This document shows, in pieces, positions 62,907 through 64,000 of a DNA stretch of 64,000 nt; the first letter of the stretch is position 1; every line of letters starts with the position of its first letter. The DNA is taken from the NCBI GenBank assembly GCA_003248655.1, contig QFPM01000006.1, positions 1 through 64,000 of the forward strand, in the 5' to 3' direction. The position numbers were made by a program, and so were the translations under genes. The notes under the pieces are model-generated. The model saw only the letters and a list, made by a program, of their open reading frames with translations, ran no database searches and had not been told where the DNA came from. The DNA comes from Microbacterium sp. Its GTDB lineage: Bacteria; Actinomycetota; Actinomycetes; Actinomycetales; Microbacteriaceae.

Positions 62907-63764
62907 TCAGTGCTCCGCGAGCCAGCGGCGCAGCTCGTCGGCGGCGGGCTCCGCCGTGCGGATCAGGGTCTCGTGGTGGTGCCCCTCGACGACGAACGCG
63001 GTCGCATCGGGGATGGCGGCGACGACCTCATCGGTCCACGCTTGCGGCACGACGACGTCGAACTCGCCGCGGATGACGAGCGTCGGCGCGGCGATCCGCG
63101 GGTAGGAGTGCTCGGGGCGGTGCACGAGCATCGCCTTCATCTTGCGACGCAGGTGCGGCCCCGCCCTCACGTACTCGCGCGCGCCGAGCAGCAGCACCTT
63201 GCCGCTCTCGCCGAACAGGTCGCGCCCGAGCCGCCAGAGCTGCGTCAGCGCCTTGCGGTGGTGCCGGTCGACGGTGGGGGCGACGAGCACGAGCCGCGCG
63301 ACCGTCTCCGGGTGACGCACGGCGACCTCCGTCACGACCTGTGTGCCCATCGAGTGCCCGAGAAGGATGACGGGGCCGCGCCCGAGGTGGCGCAGGTACG
63401 CCGCGACGAGGTCGGCGACGCGCTCGATCGCGGGCGTGCGCGCGGGCTCGGGGGCGTCTCCATAGCCGGGCAGGTCGACCGACACGACGAGCGCGTCGCC
63501 TTCGAGACGCCGCGACAGGTCGGCGAAGACCTTCCGTCCCATGCCGATCCCGTGCACGAGGACGATCGTGGCGGATGCCGTGGCATCCCCGCGCCGCTCC
63601 GCGATGAGGGTCGATCCGTCGTGCGTGAACTCCTCGATCTCGCCGTCGTCGACGGGGACATCGGTGAGCTCGTCGATTCGTCGGTCCACGGCATCCGTCG
63701 CCTGATCGACGATCTCGTCAACGGTCGCGGCGGCATCCTTCAGGGGAGTGTCGTCGGTCGGCAT
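62907..63764 (-). CDS. Alpha/beta hydrolase
   Basis: A 285-aa hydrolase: an acidic helical N-terminal extension (about 1-50), then VLVHGIGMGRKVF, nucleophile GHSMGTQ, acid in IRGEFDVVVP and His in VEGHHHETLI. Esterase, lipase or dehalogenase-like; substrate unknown. It stands alone after the GTTTCTC cluster. Confidence 0.85.
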   Translation of the reverse strand: MPTDDTPLKDAAATVDEIVDQATDAVDRRIDELTDVPVDDGEIEEFTHDGSTLIAERRGDATASATIVLVHGIGMGRKVFADLSRRLEGDALVVSVDLPGYGDAPEPARTPAIERVADLVAAYLRHLGRGPVILLGHSMGTQVVTEVAVRHPETVARLVLVAPTVDRHHRKALTQLWRLGRDLFGESGKVLLLGAREYVRAGPHLRRKMKAMLVHRPEHSYPRIAAPTLVIRGEFDVVVPQAWTDEVVAAIPDATAFVVEGHHHETLIRTAEPAADELRRWLAEH

Positions 63765-63817
63765 GATTCGAGATTATGGCCTGGCCATGGGCGATCCCTG
63801 AGCGTACGGTGAGGGGC

Positions 63818-64000
63818 ATGTGCCGGAACATCCACACACTCCACAACTTCGAGCCCGCCGCCACGGAAGACGAGGTGCACGCCGCGGCGCTGCAGTACGT
63901 CCGCAAGATCGCGGGTACGACGAAGCCCTCGAAGGCGAACCAGGATGCCTTCGACCGCGCCGTGGCCGACATCGCCCACGCGACGCGGCACCTGCTCGAT
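63818..64000 (+). CDS. DUF2277-family protein, 3' end outside window
   Basis: 61 codons from ATG 63818 are inside the window: MCRNIHTLHNFEPAATEDEV, then AALQYVRKIAG and a DIAHATRHLLD end. This is the well-conserved start of DUF2277 proteins (about 80-90 aa). GAGGGGC upstream is a ribosome site. Confidence 0.85.
   Translation, partial: MCRNIHTLHNFEPAATEDEVHAAALQYVRKIAGTTKPSKANQDAFDRAVADIAHATRHLLD

Overview
The window reads as high-GC actinobacterial DNA, most likely Microbacteriaceae and probably Microbacterium. Reasons: very GC-rich third codon positions, frequent GGATGCC/GCATCC strings, dense 4-bp ATGA/GTGA gene overlaps, an F420 biosynthesis set and LAATG-type sortase signals. This is inference from composition and gene content, not a taxonomic search. 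Positions 1 to about 15515 differ: codon use is less GC-extreme and the content is accessory.

Left accessory region (1-15515). It opens with the 3' part of an ApeA-like HEPN (anti-phage type) gene. A Tn7-like transposon follows: a left end with four ~20-bp repeats (1586-1663), then tnsA, tnsB, tnsC and tniQ as one tight operon (1783-6544), then cargo. The cargo is two small membrane proteins, a DsbA-like thiol oxidoreductase and an accessory SecA2 ATPase, then a six-helix membrane protein and two exported proteins. The right end (13611-13648) carries two copies of the same repeat in inverted orientation and lies inside a second, diverged dsbA-secA2 pair. That pair is broken on both sides: dsbA by the transposon end, secA2 by an abrupt fusion to chromosomal DNA at about 15515. 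A tniQ C-terminal remnant (10931-11125) inside the element, and the lack of a target-site duplication, show that at least two related elements have recombined here.

Sugar/ester operon (15516-24780). A 5'-truncated peptide-type ABC permease/ATPase fusion is followed by a second ABC ATPase, a LacI repressor, an alpha/beta hydrolase, a CocE/NonD-type hydrolase, a GH42 beta-galactosidase and another alpha/beta hydrolase, all overlapping and ending at a strong hairpin.

Housekeeping stretch (24805-34394). CsbD-like protein, a decayed LAATG surface adhesin, a secreted transglycosylase-like protein, a PTS IIBCA permease, a YdeI-family protein, a TetR repressor diverging from a membrane protein with a clear promoter and operator, and pgi.

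F420 and pyrimidine-type catabolic region (34387-52425). cofE and cofD diverge; a MocR-type PLP regulator diverges from a 14.7-kb run: beta-ureidopropionase-like amidohydrolase, dihydropyrimidinase/hydantoinase, LLM oxidoreductase, nitrate/pyrimidine-type ABC importer with lipoprotein, class III aminotransferase, FO synthase (CofG-CofH fusion), flavin monooxygenase, FGD-like glucose-6-phosphate dehydrogenase, cofC and a HAD phosphatase. The genes that make and reduce F420 sit with a possible F420 consumer in a catabolic operon. The CofH half of the FO synthase lacks the radical-SAM cysteine motif.

Right part (52470-64000). A FitAB/VapBC toxin-antitoxin pair with twin palindromic operators, small conserved proteins, a tautomerase-TetR-thioesterase operon, an aldo/keto reductase, RtcB RNA ligase preceded by a 28-aa ORF and terminator, a siderophore-interacting protein, a VOC protein, a DNA glycosylase, a 100-bp tandem repeat, a winged-helix regulator preceded by a leaderless Cys-rich leader ORF, an acetyltransferase, a hydrolase and a DUF2277 gene cut by the window edge.
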